Shown here one piece after another: positions 42,899-51,439 of a stretch of DNA of 64,000 nucleotides (position 1 is the first letter of the stretch; each line of letters starts with the position of its first letter). Below the pieces are notes generated by a model. The model saw only the letters and a list, made by a program, of their open reading frames with translations, did no database searches and was not told the origin of the DNA. This DNA is from Rhizobium sp. AC27/96 (GTDB lineage Bacteria; Pseudomonadota; Alphaproteobacteria; Rhizobiales; Rhizobiaceae). The stretch covers positions 1-64,000 of the forward strand of contig NZ_LXKN01000025.1 in assembly GCF_001692325.1 (NCBI RefSeq), read 5' to 3'. A program made the translations under genes and the position numbers.

Positions 42899-43891
42899 AT
42901 GACTCGTTTCGATGTACTGACCGTTGGCAATGCCATCGTCGACATTATCGCCCGCTGCAACGATCAGTTTCTGATCGACAACGAAATCACCAAAGCAGCG
43001 ATGAATCTCATCGATGCCGAACGCGCAGAGCTCCTTTATTCGCGCATGGGCCCGGCGCTTGAAGCTTCCGGCGGCAGTGCCGGCAATACGGCTGCCGGCG
43101 TCGCCAATTTCGGCGGCAAGGCCGCCTATTTCGGCAAGGTCGCCGAGGATCAGCTCGGAGAGATCTTCGCCCACGATATTCGCGCCCAGGGCGTGCACTA
43201 TGAGACCAGGGCGAAGGGCACTTTCCCGCCCACCGCCCGCTCGATGATCTTCGTTACCGAGGACGGCGAGCGCTCGATGAACACCTATCTCGGCGCCTGT
43301 GTCGAGCTTGGCCCGGAAGACGTCGAGGAAGATGTCGTCGCCGCCGCCAAGGTCACCTATTTTGAAGGCTATCTCTGGGATCCGCCGCGCGCCAAGGAAG
43401 CGATCCGCGAATGCGCCCGCATCGCCCATGCTCACGGCCGCGAAGTGTCGATGACCTTGTCCGACAGCTTCTGTGTCGGTCGCTATCGTGGCGAATTCCT
43501 CGACCTGATGCGCTCCGGCACGGTCGATATCGTTTTCGCCAATCGTGACGAGGCTCTGTCGCTCTACGAGACCGACGATTTCGACAAGGCGCTGACGTCG
43601 ATCGCGGCCGATTGCAAGATCGCTGCCGTCACAACAGGCAAGGACGGCGCCGTCATCGTGCGTGGAAACGAGCGTTATGTCGTCGATGCGCATCCGATCG
43701 ATGAACGTGTCGATACGACCGGCGCCGGCGATCTTTTCGCCGCCGGCTTCCTGTTCGGCTATACGCAGGGACGCACGCTCGAAGATTGCGCCAAGCTCGG
43801 CAACCTCGCCGCGGCCATCGTCATCGAACAGATCGGCCCTCGGCCGATGCGGTCGCTGTCGGAAGCGGGCAAGCAATTCGGGCTTCTCTGA
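42899..43891 (+). CDS. Adenosine kinase (PfkB family)
   Basis: Phosphorylates adenosine to AMP in purine salvage. 330 residues from the ATG at 42899; the TTG three bases earlier is less likely. Ribokinase-fold features: SGGSAGNTAAGVANFGGKAA near residue 59, NRDEALSLY, and the C-terminal anion hole and catalytic Asp in DTTGAGDLFAAGFLFG. The substrate lid and length agree with rhizobial adenosine kinases, though other nucleoside or sugar kinases cannot be excluded by eye. Ends at a good terminator. Confidence 0.88.
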   Translation: MTRFDVLTVGNAIVDIIARCNDQFLIDNEITKAAMNLIDAERAELLYSRMGPALEASGGSAGNTAAGVANFGGKAAYFGKVAEDQLGEIFAHDIRAQGVHYETRAKGTFPPTARSMIFVTEDGERSMNTYLGACVELGPEDVEEDVVAAAKVTYFEGYLWDPPRAKEAIRECARIAHAHGREVSMTLSDSFCVGRYRGEFLDLMRSGTVDIVFANRDEALSLYETDDFDKALTSIAADCKIAAVTTGKDGAVIVRGNERYVVDAHPIDERVDTTGAGDLFAAGFLFGYTQGRTLEDCAKLGNLAAAIVIEQIGPRPMRSLSEAGKQFGLL

Positions 43892-43932
43892 TCGAACTAG
43901 ATCGCCAAGTCGTTTGACATGCTGAGAATAAG

Positions 43933-43967
43933 GGCCGCCTTCGACAAATCGTCAGGGCGGCTTTTTT
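43933..43967 (+). terminator. Terminator of the adenosine kinase gene
   Basis: GCCGCC...GGCGGC stem with a long loop, followed on the plus strand by TTTTTT. Confidence 0.75.
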
Positions 43968-43989
43968 ATGAATCGGATCAAGCAGCCGC

Positions 43990-44601
43990 CTAACTCCAGA
44001 AGAGTGTCGCAGTCCTGGCTTCATAGAGAATAAGGATCCCGAGGCAGATCAGAATGAAGGGTACCACCCTGTGCCCATGTTTCCTGATCGGTGCGCCAAG
44101 CTTCGGATGGTTGACAAGGGAATGGGCCGCTCCGAGCCAGATCGCCGTCATAACAGCGAAGATGCAGCCGATCGCCAGAACTTCATAGGCGGAGCGAGTG
44201 GCAAAGAGCGGCGTGTAGACGCTGATATTGTCGCCGCCATTGGCGATCGTCACGAGGGTGACCGCGATGATATTGCCATGCCCCGCAGAGGCCTTCTCAT
44301 GGTCTTCCGGATCGCCGTCCGTTTCGATGCCGTTCCAGAGTTCCCACAACCTCCTCAGTCCGAAATAGATCGGGGCGAAGCCAAGCAGGCCGATATAGGC
44401 GGCTGGAATGACGAGCACGAGGAACGAGGCAACGACGCTGACGCCGTAAAGCGTGGCAATACCGAGATATTGGCCGATGATGATCTGTTTCGCGCGGAAT
44501 TTGGGATCGGCAAAGAAGCCGAGCAGAACAAAGATGTCGTCGACATTCGTCGATGTGAACACAACGACCGCAATGCCCAAAACGCCGAGTAGATAGCCCA
44601 A
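43990..44601 (-). CDS. CadD-like cadmium resistance transporter family protein
   Basis: A 203-residue inner membrane protein with about six helices. It shows the CadD family motifs: N-terminal VFTSTNVDDIFVLLGFF with acidic pair, and the mid-protein TIANGGDNISVYTPLFA. CadD from staphylococci exports cadmium. In rhizobia the substrate is not established. The gene lies alone between adenosine kinase and an SH3 protein. Confidence 0.85.
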   Translation of the reverse strand: MGYLLGVLGIAVVVFTSTNVDDIFVLLGFFADPKFRAKQIIIGQYLGIATLYGVSVVASFLVLVIPAAYIGLLGFAPIYFGLRRLWELWNGIETDGDPEDHEKASAGHGNIIAVTLVTIANGGDNISVYTPLFATRSAYEVLAIGCIFAVMTAIWLGAAHSLVNHPKLGAPIRKHGHRVVPFILICLGILILYEARTATLFWS

Positions 44602-44684
44602 GATCGTCGGTCTCCATTTCCGCTGCCAGATATATCATGGCGCCGGAAAAGTCTCGGGGGGTACTGATTTGATGAGATGTTTCG

Positions 44685-45224
44685 TTACTTGAAGGCTTCG
44701 CCGGGGTAGGCACCCCAGATTTCGGACTGAGCGACCCAACCCTCGGTGCCGTCAGCCGTTACCATGCACCAGTCGCCTGTGCATTCGCGCACGCTCATCA
44801 TCACGCCGGGCTGAAGCTTGGCGATAACGGTGCCGGATGGCTGGGCGTCGCGACGCATGTTGACGAACACTGCCTTGCCCTTGCCCTTCATCCATGGAGC
44901 TGCAAGCGCAGAGCGCTGGCCCGATAGAAGCGACTGGTTGACCCAGCCTTCGGTGCCGTCGGCGTCGCGCACGCGCCGCCAATTATCATATTCCTGGATG
45001 ATCTCAACCGGCAGCCCCTGCTTGAGATAGAGCCAGGACACGGCATAGTCGGCGCTCGGGCCGATGCGCAGATTGACCCGCTTCGATTTCAGCGTGACGA
45101 AGCGCGGCAGCGGCAATCCGCTCGGCCCTTTGGCTGCCTGGGCCGCGGCAAGATCCGCCGTTGCGGCGGCCATCATCAGGCCGATCGCGAAAATAGCGCA
45201 GGACTTCAATACTTTGCCACGCAT
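44685..45224 (-). CDS. Secreted double SH3-domain protein
   Basis: A 179-residue protein with a signal peptide (about 1-29, ending LAAAQA) and two bacterial SH3 domains: about 40-105 (VNLRIGPSADYAVSWLYLKQGLPVEII, NWRRVRDADGTEGWVNQSLL) and about 115-175 (RRDAQPSGTVIAKLQPGVMMSV, WCMVTADGTEGWVAQSEIWG). Such proteins bind peptidoglycan or other envelope ligands. Upstream and divergent is the 2-hydroxyacid dehydrogenase. Confidence 0.85.
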   Translation of the reverse strand: MRGKVLKSCAIFAIGLMMAAATADLAAAQAAKGPSGLPLPRFVTLKSKRVNLRIGPSADYAVSWLYLKQGLPVEIIQEYDNWRRVRDADGTEGWVNQSLLSGQRSALAAPWMKGKGKAVFVNMRRDAQPSGTVIAKLQPGVMMSVRECTGDWCMVTADGTEGWVAQSEIWGAYPGEAFK

Positions 45225-45415
45225 GGGATTTCCGTTCGTTCGTCATGACAAAGGCGCGGTTTCGATCGCCCTTGCGCTCCGCCTGTCGGCAAATCCTCGG
45301 ATCGCGCCAGCGAGTTTTGTTTGTCTTCGCCTGCGGGTCTGGTAGAAATGCCCGGAACGGGAAAATTATCCCGCTTCTTGGTTAAGAACATCTGAACAAG
45401 GCATCGCCGCTCTCC

Positions 45416-46417
45416 ATGACGCCGAAGAAAAAACCGAAGGTCTATGTAACGCGTAAACTGCCGGATGCGGTTGAGACGCGAATGCGCGAACTCTTCGATG
45501 CCGAGCTCAATATAGACGATCATCCCCGCACCAAGGCCGAATTGATCGAGGCAGTCCGCTCGGTCGATGTGCTGGTACCGACGGTGACCGACCGCATCGA
45601 CGCCGAGGTGATCGAGGAAGCCGGCGCGCAGATGAAGCTGATCGCCAGCTTTTCCAATGGCACTGATCATATCGATGTCGAGGCCGCCGCCCGTCGCGGC
45701 ATCACGGTCACCAACACGCCGAATGTGCTGACCGAAGATACCGCCGACATGACCATGGCGCTCATCCTCGCCGTGCCGCGCCGTCTTGCCGAAGGTGCGC
45801 GCGTGCTGACTGACAACCCTGGCGAATGGGCGGGATGGTCGCCCACCTGGATGCTTGGCCGCCGTATCCATGGCAAGCGCATCGGCATCGTCGGCATGGG
45901 CCGCATCGGCACGGCTGTCGCTCGCCGGGCCAAGGCATTCGGCCTTTCGATTCACTATCACAATCGCAAACGGGTCAATCCGGCAACGGAAGACGAGCTG
46001 GAGGCGACCTATTGGGACAGCCTCGACCAGATGCTGGCCCGCGTCGATATCGTCTCGGTCAATTGCCCGTCGACGCCCGCGACCTATCATCTGGTCTCGG
46101 CTCGCCGCCTGGCGCTGCTGCAGCCGACGAGCTACATCGTCAACACCGCGCGCGGCGACGTCATCGACGAGACGGCGCTGATCAAGATCCTGCGTGAGGG
46201 GAAGATCGCCGGTGCGGGCCTCGACGTGTTCGAGAACGAACCGGCTGTCAATCCGAAGCTGGTGAAGCTCGCCAACGAAGGCAAGGTGGTCATCCTGCCG
46301 CATATGAGTTCGGCCACGCTCGAGGGCCGCATCGACATGGGCGACAAGGTCATCATCAACATCCGCACCTTCATAGACGGCCATCGCCCACCCAATCGCG
46401 TGCTGCCATTCAGGTGA
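45416..46417 (+). CDS. D-2-hydroxyacid dehydrogenase (glyoxylate/hydroxypyruvate reductase type)
   Basis: A 333-residue NAD(P)H-dependent enzyme. The substrate-domain opening is KPKVYVTRKLPDAVETRMRE; the Rossmann motif is GIVGMGRIGTAVARRAKAFG; catalytic Arg lies in NTARGDVID, Glu in LDVFENEPAV and His in LPHMSSAT. Length and motifs match the GyaR/GhrB group that reduces glyoxylate and hydroxypyruvate. Substrate assignment is by family. Upstream of the MurA-like gene by 167 bases. Confidence 0.9.
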   Translation: MTPKKKPKVYVTRKLPDAVETRMRELFDAELNIDDHPRTKAELIEAVRSVDVLVPTVTDRIDAEVIEEAGAQMKLIASFSNGTDHIDVEAAARRGITVTNTPNVLTEDTADMTMALILAVPRRLAEGARVLTDNPGEWAGWSPTWMLGRRIHGKRIGIVGMGRIGTAVARRAKAFGLSIHYHNRKRVNPATEDELEATYWDSLDQMLARVDIVSVNCPSTPATYHLVSARRLALLQPTSYIVNTARGDVIDETALIKILREGKIAGAGLDVFENEPAVNPKLVKLANEGKVVILPHMSSATLEGRIDMGDKVIINIRTFIDGHRPPNRVLPFR

Positions 46418-46584
46418 CAGGTTTTCGCTCGGGGGCGGGGCGGCTTGCTGCCGGCTCGGCCCGCACCGAGGTGCAACCTGCCACCCACACCCAAAAACGA
46501 TCCACATCCCATCCGCCGGTCACGCCCATGTCATAAAGGCGGCCCAGAGGTGGCCGGAAATACGAAGCAGGAAGGGCGAAGATA

Positions 46585-47898
46585 ATGGCGCAGTCGCTGC
46601 CGCATGAGCGGATTCAATATGTCGTTGAAGGTGGTTTCAAGCTGTCCGGCGAGATCGAGCCGAGCGGCAACAAGAATGCGGCGCTGCCGATCATTGCCGC
46701 CTCCCTTTTGACCGATCAGCGTGTCGTGCTCAGCAATGTGCCCCGCATCCGCGATGTCGAGGCGCTGGTGGAGCTGATCCAGTCCGTGGGCGCCAAGGTG
46801 CGCTGGCTCGGGCGCAACGAGCTCGAAATCGAGGCCCGCGAACTCAGACCGGCCAATCTCGATCCCGATCTCTGCGCCCGCATCCGCGCCTCGATCCTGC
46901 TTGCTGGCCCGATGCTGGCGCGTTGCGGCGAAATTACCTTGCCGCCGCCGGGCGGCGACGTCATCGGCCGCCGCCGCGTCGACACGCATTTCCTGGCGCT
47001 CGAACAGCTCGGCACCAAGATCACCGTCGACGGCGCCTATAGTTTCCGTGCCGAGCGCTTGCGCGGCGCCGACGTATTCCTCGACGAACCCTCGGTGACG
47101 GCAACGGAAAATGCGCTCTGCGCGGCCGTTCTCGCCGATGGCACGACGATCCTGCGAAACTGTGCCTCCGAGCCGCATGTGCAGGATCTGGCGCGCTTCC
47201 TCATCGCCATGGGTGCCCGTATCGAAGGCATCGGCACCAACATGATGACGATCCATGGCGGCCAACCGCTCGGCGGCGCTACCCACCGCATCGGGCCTGA
47301 CCATAACGAAGTGGGGTCGCTGATCGGCCTTGCCGCCGTCACCGGCTCCGAGATCACCATTCGCGGCGCAGGTGTGGAGCATCTGCGCTCGACCTTGATG
47401 ACCTTCGAACGGCTTGGCATCCGCTGCCGCATCGAAGGCGACGATCTGGTGATCCCGGCCGGGCAGGAGATGAAGGTCCAGCCGGATTTCGGCGGTCATA
47501 TCCCGAAGATCGAGGACCAGCCATGGCCGGCTTTCCCGGCCGACACCATGTCGATCGCCATCGTCACCGCAACGCAATGCGATGGTGTCGTGCTGATGTT
47601 CGAGAAGATGTTCGAAAGCCGGATGTTCTTCGTCGACAAGCTGATCGCCATGGGCGCCCGGATCGTACTCTGCGACCCGCACCGCGCCATCGTCGCCGGC
47701 CCATCGAAGTTGCGCGCCGCCCAGCTCGAAAGCCCCGATATCCGCGCCGGCATGGCCATGCTGATCGCCGCGATGTGCGCCGAAGGCACGAGCGTCATCA
47801 ATAATGCCCAGCAGATCGAGCGTGGTTATGAGCGCATCGAGGAGCGGCTGAATGCGCTCGGCGCCCGCATCACGCGGATTCCGCCGCGGGCAAGCTGA
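46585..47898 (+). CDS. murA: UDP-GlcNAc 1-carboxyvinyltransferase (MurA type, Asp in place of active-site Cys)
   Basis: Transfers enolpyruvate from PEP to UDP-GlcNAc in the first committed step of peptidoglycan synthesis. 437 residues with the two-domain EPSP-synthase fold. Lys30 in the GNKNAALP motif, RASILLAGPMLAR and GRRRVDTH are present. The flexible loop that carries Cys115 in E. coli (GGCTIGARPVD) here reads GGDVIGRRRVD, so the residue is Asp125. MurA enzymes with Asp at this place remain active and are insensitive to fosfomycin (known for mycobacteria). The protein may be a paralogue of a housekeeping MurA; the window cannot tell. Confidence 0.85.
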   Translation: MAQSLPHERIQYVVEGGFKLSGEIEPSGNKNAALPIIAASLLTDQRVVLSNVPRIRDVEALVELIQSVGAKVRWLGRNELEIEARELRPANLDPDLCARIRASILLAGPMLARCGEITLPPPGGDVIGRRRVDTHFLALEQLGTKITVDGAYSFRAERLRGADVFLDEPSVTATENALCAAVLADGTTILRNCASEPHVQDLARFLIAMGARIEGIGTNMMTIHGGQPLGGATHRIGPDHNEVGSLIGLAAVTGSEITIRGAGVEHLRSTLMTFERLGIRCRIEGDDLVIPAGQEMKVQPDFGGHIPKIEDQPWPAFPADTMSIAIVTATQCDGVVLMFEKMFESRMFFVDKLIAMGARIVLCDPHRAIVAGPSKLRAAQLESPDIRAGMAMLIAAMCAEGTSVINNAQQIERGYERIEERLNALGARITRIPPRAS

Positions 47899-47953
47899 TC
47901 TTTTCGAGTGTGGGCGGCCGAAGCAGTGGCCACCTCGCCCTTCGAGGCTTCGG

Positions 47954-48159
47954 CTCCTTCGACAGGCTCAGGCGCCGCCGCTCCTCAGGGTGAGGTGGAG
48001 CAGCCCCGGTCTTCGATGCCGGTGCCACTCACCGGTCGCGCCGAAGCGAGGAGGTAGAGCTCTTCTTACCGCCGGAGCGAGAAGACTGGAGCGCGGGAGC
48101 GAGAAGACCAGCCCTCATGGTGAGGAGGCCCAAAGGGCCGTCTCGAACCACGAGGGCGG
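47954..48159. repeat. Mosaic intergenic repeat
   Basis: A CCTTCGACAGGCTCAGG module at 47956 and the module GCCCTCATGGTGAGGAGGCC ... CTCGAACCACGAGGGCGG at 48111-48159, separated by other short inverted pieces. The latter module recurs at 50313 and 51319. Confidence 0.75.
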
Positions 48160-48183
48160 CTAGGAAGCATTGACCGAGGTACA

Positions 48184-48963
48184 TTATTCTGCCGCCAGCC
48201 GCACCTTTTTGCGCTTGTACCTTATCGTCTCGAATTTCGCCGAGAGCGCATCATAAAGCAGCAGGCGGCCGATCAGCGGCTCGCCGATGCCGGTGACAAG
48301 CTTGATGGCCTCCATCGCCATCAGCGTGCCAATGACACCGGTCAAAGCGCCGATGATGCCAGTCTCGGCGCAGCTGGGGATAAGGCCCTGCGGCGGGGGC
48401 GCCGGAAAGAGATCGCGATAACGCGGATTGGCTGCGCCGTCGGCGTCGCTCTCATAAGGCTTTAGCGTCGTCACGGACCCATCGAATCGCCCGACCGCGC
48501 CCGTCACGAGTGGCAGATGTGCGGTCTCGGTCGCATCGGCAGCGGCATAGCGCGTATCGAAATTGTCGGAGCCGTCGATGACGAGATCGAAGCCGGCGAG
48601 CTGCCGGGCGGCTGTATCGAGCGCAAAACGCTCCTCGAAACGGATGGTCCGCACATGCGGATTGAGCCGCGCGATGGCGTCGGCGGCACTTTGCGTCTTC
48701 AATTCGCCGATGGTGCCGCTGTCGTGGATCACCTGCCGCTGCAGGTTGGAGAGCGAAACGTGGTCGTCATCGGCAATGCCGATCGTGCCGAGGCCAGCGG
48801 CGGCAAGATATTGCAGCACAGGCGCACCGAGGCCACCCGCGCCGATCACCAGCACGCGCGCGGCCTTCAATTTCTGCTGGCCGGCGCCGCCGACTTCAGG
48901 CAGCAAGATGTGGCGCTGGTAGCGAGCGATTTCGTCTGAGGTCAAAGGATCCATAGCGGCCAC
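48184..48963 (-). CDS. moeB: HesA/MoeB/ThiF adenylyltransferase
   Basis: E1-like enzyme that adenylates the C-terminus of a sulfur-carrier protein (MoaD or ThiS). 259 residues: YQRHILLPEVGGAGQQKL opening, nucleotide motif VIGAGGLGAPVLQYLAAAG, the DNFDTRY segment and SCAETGIIGALTGVIGTLMA with the conserved Cys. Only one Cys is seen in the protein, so the Cys4 zinc site of E. coli MoeB is absent. A second start ATG lies three codons downstream. MoeB is favoured by neighbourhood (recF) but ThiF activity cannot be excluded. Confidence 0.85.
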   Translation of the reverse strand: MAAMDPLTSDEIARYQRHILLPEVGGAGQQKLKAARVLVIGAGGLGAPVLQYLAAAGLGTIGIADDDHVSLSNLQRQVIHDSGTIGELKTQSAADAIARLNPHVRTIRFEERFALDTAARQLAGFDLVIDGSDNFDTRYAAADATETAHLPLVTGAVGRFDGSVTTLKPYESDADGAANPRYRDLFPAPPPQGLIPSCAETGIIGALTGVIGTLMAMEAIKLVTGIGEPLIGRLLLYDALSAKFETIRYKRKKVRLAAE

Positions 48964-48990
48964 TCTATCACGATCGGCGGTTTTGAGATG

Positions 48991-50118
48991 CTAGGATTTC
49001 GTAATGCCGCCATGCGCAACGGTAAAGAACTGCGCGCGCTCGCCGAGTGCGGAAAACATTGCCTTGTCGGTCCCGGTCATGAAGGCCTGTCCGCCAAGCC
49101 CGTCGATCAGGTCGAAAAGCGCGGCGCGCCGGCCTTCGTCGAGATGGGCGGCGATTTCGTCGAGCAGCAGGATCGGCGCATGCCCCGTGAGATTGCCGAC
49201 CAGGCGCGCATGGGCGAGAATCAGGCCGACGAGCAGGGCTTTTTGCTCGCCGGTCGAGCAGCGCTCAGCTTCCATGTCCTTTTCGCGGTGACGCACCAGC
49301 AGATCGGCCCTGTGCGGTCCGTCCAGCGTCCGCCCGGCTGCGGCATCGCGGTAGCGCCCCTCGCGGAGCAGGGCGGCATAATTGTCCTCGAGATCGACGG
49401 CCGGCCGGTCGAATTGCCCATCGAAGAAGCCGGAAAGCTCCAGCGCCGCCGAGGGAAAAGCCGTTGCTTCGCGGCTTTCGGCAATCAGCCGGGAAAGCAG
49501 GCCAAGCATCTCCTGCCGCGCGATCGCCATGGCAATGCCGAGGCTTGCCATCTGCTCCTCAATGCCGGCAAGCCAGGACGGATCGAATCGGCCTTCGGAC
49601 AAAAGCTTGTTGCGGCTGCGCATGGCGCGTTCGAAATCGCTGGCGCGGCGGCCATGCGCCGGATCGAGCGACAGCACCAGCCGGTCGAGGAAGCGGCGGC
49701 GTTCGGAAGAGCCGCCGGTAAACAGCCCATCCATGGCCGGTGTTAGCCAGAGAAGGCGCAGGTGATCGGTGAGCTCGTCGATTGTCTTGGCGGGCGTACC
49801 GTTAATTCGCAGCCGGCGGGCGGCCGATTCGTCCGTCGCGTCGATGCCGGTGCCGATCTCGACCGTGCCGTCCATGCCGTCGAGTTCGGCAAAGATCGAA
49901 AATCCGCCTGGCGCATGGACGCGGGTGACATCGGCATAGGCGGCGCGGCGCAGGCCACGGCCCGGCGACAGCAGCGAGACCGCTTCCATCAGATTGGTCT
50001 TGCCGGCGCCGTTGTCGCCGGTCAGCACCACATGCCGCTCATCAAGCGTCAGCGCGGCTGCCGCATAATTGCGGAAGTCGGTGAGCTTCAGGCGCGAGAT
50101 GAAAACCTTGTTCGGCAT
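48991..50118 (-). CDS. recF: DNA replication and repair protein RecF
   Basis: SMC-like ATPase of the RecFOR gap-repair pathway. 375 residues: RLKLTDFRNYAAAALTLDERHVVLTG opening, Walker A GDNGAGKTNLMEAVS, signature TGEQKALLVGLILAHARL and Walker B PILLLDEIAAHLD. Close to dnaKJ, as in other rhizobial origins' vicinity. Divergent gap to the APH-like gene is filled with repeats. Confidence 0.96.
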   Translation of the reverse strand: MPNKVFISRLKLTDFRNYAAAALTLDERHVVLTGDNGAGKTNLMEAVSLLSPGRGLRRAAYADVTRVHAPGGFSIFAELDGMDGTVEIGTGIDATDESAARRLRINGTPAKTIDELTDHLRLLWLTPAMDGLFTGGSSERRRFLDRLVLSLDPAHGRRASDFERAMRSRNKLLSEGRFDPSWLAGIEEQMASLGIAMAIARQEMLGLLSRLIAESREATAFPSAALELSGFFDGQFDRPAVDLEDNYAALLREGRYRDAAAGRTLDGPHRADLLVRHREKDMEAERCSTGEQKALLVGLILAHARLVGNLTGHAPILLLDEIAAHLDEGRRAALFDLIDGLGGQAFMTGTDKAMFSALGERAQFFTVAHGGITKS

Positions 50119-50227
50119 CGGTCTTTCGGATTCTTGGTCGGTGGCCGAGGGGTATGCCGAACATTGGCCAAGTGCAAGGTTTTTGCCGATGGGCCGCTAT
50201 GTCTGCGGGGTGAAGTGCCCTCACGGG

Positions 50228-50361
50228 CCACCCTCGTCCTTCGACGGGCTCAGGATGAGGGTGGAGTGCGGTCTTGCACCCAGCCCCAAAGAGATCGATT
50301 CGGCGGAGACCAGCCCTCATGGTGAGGAGGCCCATAGGGCCGTCTCGAAACACGAGGGCGG
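50228..50361. repeat. Mosaic intergenic repeat
   Basis: CCTTCGACGGGCTCAGGATG module at 50228 and a second copy of the GCCCTCATGGTGAGGAGGCC ... CGAAACACGAGGGC module (50313-50361). It occupies most of the 375 bases between recF and the phosphotransferase gene; I see no gene there. Confidence 0.75.
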
Positions 50362-50493
50362 GTGATTCGCTCGCCAATTCGGCATACTTGTCATTCGAAG
50401 AGATCTACCTGAATTCCTGCAGAGGTTGGTATTGGCACATGGCGCTACCTATATCGCGATGCTCGGGGAAGTTTTGAATGAAGGGGGCATCAA

Positions 50494-51297
50494 TTGGAAT
50501 TTGCAGAAACATTGCTCGCGCATACGCACGCCAGTTGGACACGCGTAAAGGCGGGCGAATCGGGCGATCTTGTCTATCGCCGTGAAGATGGTCTCGCCTA
50601 TGCGAAAATCGCTTCGTCAGCCCGGTCAGCCGATCTTGCCGGCGAGCGTGATCGCCTCCTGTGGCTGCAAGGCAAAGGTATTGCCTGCCCCGAGGTGATC
50701 GACTGGAAAGAGGTGGAGGAGGGGGCCTGTCTCGAAATGACCGCAACCCCCGGCATACCGGCGGTCGATCTGGACGGAGATGCGCTTTTGAAGGCTTGGC
50801 CGTCGATGGTGCGGCAGCTGAAAGCTCTTCACGAGCTTCCGGCCGATCGATGCCCCTTCGATCGCAGCCTGTCGCTGATGTTTGCGAGGGCGGCGGATGT
50901 AGTCTCCCGAAATGCCGTGAACCCGGACTTTCTGCCGCCGGAGGATGAGGATAAGCCCGTCCGCGAACTGCTGGAGCGCGTTGAGCGCGATCTGCCGCTC
51001 CGGCTCGATCAGGAGGCCATCGACAAGGTTCTGTGTCATGGCGACGCCTGCATGCCCAACTTTATGGTCGATCCGCATAGCCTGCAATGTACCGGGCTGA
51101 TCGATCTTGGCCGTGTCGGGACGGCGGATCGCTATGTCGATCTCTCACTGATGATTGCCAATGCCGAGGAAAGCTGGGCAACGCCTGAACAGGGCGAGCG
51201 GGCGCTTTCGATCCTGTTCGAGACAATGGAAATCAAGAAGCCGGATCGCGAGCGTCTCGCCTTCTATCTCCGGCTCGATCCGCTCACCTGGGGCTGA
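50494..51297 (+). CDS. Aminoglycoside phosphotransferase, APH(3'')-I (StrA)-like
   Basis: A 267-residue kinase-fold enzyme starting with TTG (AAGGGGG site about eight bases upstream). It aligns by eye with StrA/APH(3'')-Ib along its whole length: GESGDLVYRREDGLAYAKIA, AWPSMVRQLKALH, DVVSRNAVNPDFLP, the catalytic loop CHGDACMPNFMVD (Asp184, Asn189), GLIDLGRVGTADRY and the identical-looking end ERLAFYLRLDPLTWG. StrA phosphorylates streptomycin at the 3'' position. This copy lies in chromosomal housekeeping DNA with no transposon around it, so it may be an ancestral chromosomal relative. Confidence 0.85.
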   Translation: MEFAETLLAHTHASWTRVKAGESGDLVYRREDGLAYAKIASSARSADLAGERDRLLWLQGKGIACPEVIDWKEVEEGACLEMTATPGIPAVDLDGDALLKAWPSMVRQLKALHELPADRCPFDRSLSLMFARAADVVSRNAVNPDFLPPEDEDKPVRELLERVERDLPLRLDQEAIDKVLCHGDACMPNFMVDPHSLQCTGLIDLGRVGTADRYVDLSLMIANAEESWATPEQGERALSILFETMEIKKPDRERLAFYLRLDPLTWG

Positions 51298-51318
51298 TTG
51301 GCGGATTGCCAAAGCCAG

Positions 51319-51366
51319 TCCTCATGGTGAGGAGGCCCAAAGGGCCGTCTCGAACCACGAGGGGGG
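51319..51366. repeat. Intergenic repeat module, third copy
   Basis: Reads TCCTCATGGTGAGGAGGCCC then CTCGAACCACGAGG, matching the 48111 and 50313 copies, between the APH-like gene and dnaJ. A small hairpin with A/T flanks (AATCCGGCCG...CGGCCGGATT, 51389-51416) follows and may terminate both convergent genes. Confidence 0.75.
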
Positions 51367-51388
51367 AGTGATTCGTCGCCAAACAAAA

Positions 51389-51416
51389 AATCCGGCCGAA
51401 TCATCGGCCGGATTCA
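51389..51416. terminator. Bidirectional terminator between the APH-like gene and dnaJ
   Basis: AATCCGGCCG and CGGCCGGATT pair around an eight-base loop between convergent genes; an A run (CAAAAAAT region) precedes it, giving a T run for dnaJ on the minus strand. Confidence 0.65.
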
Positions 51417-51439
51417 TGTGAAACAATGTGATTCGCCGC

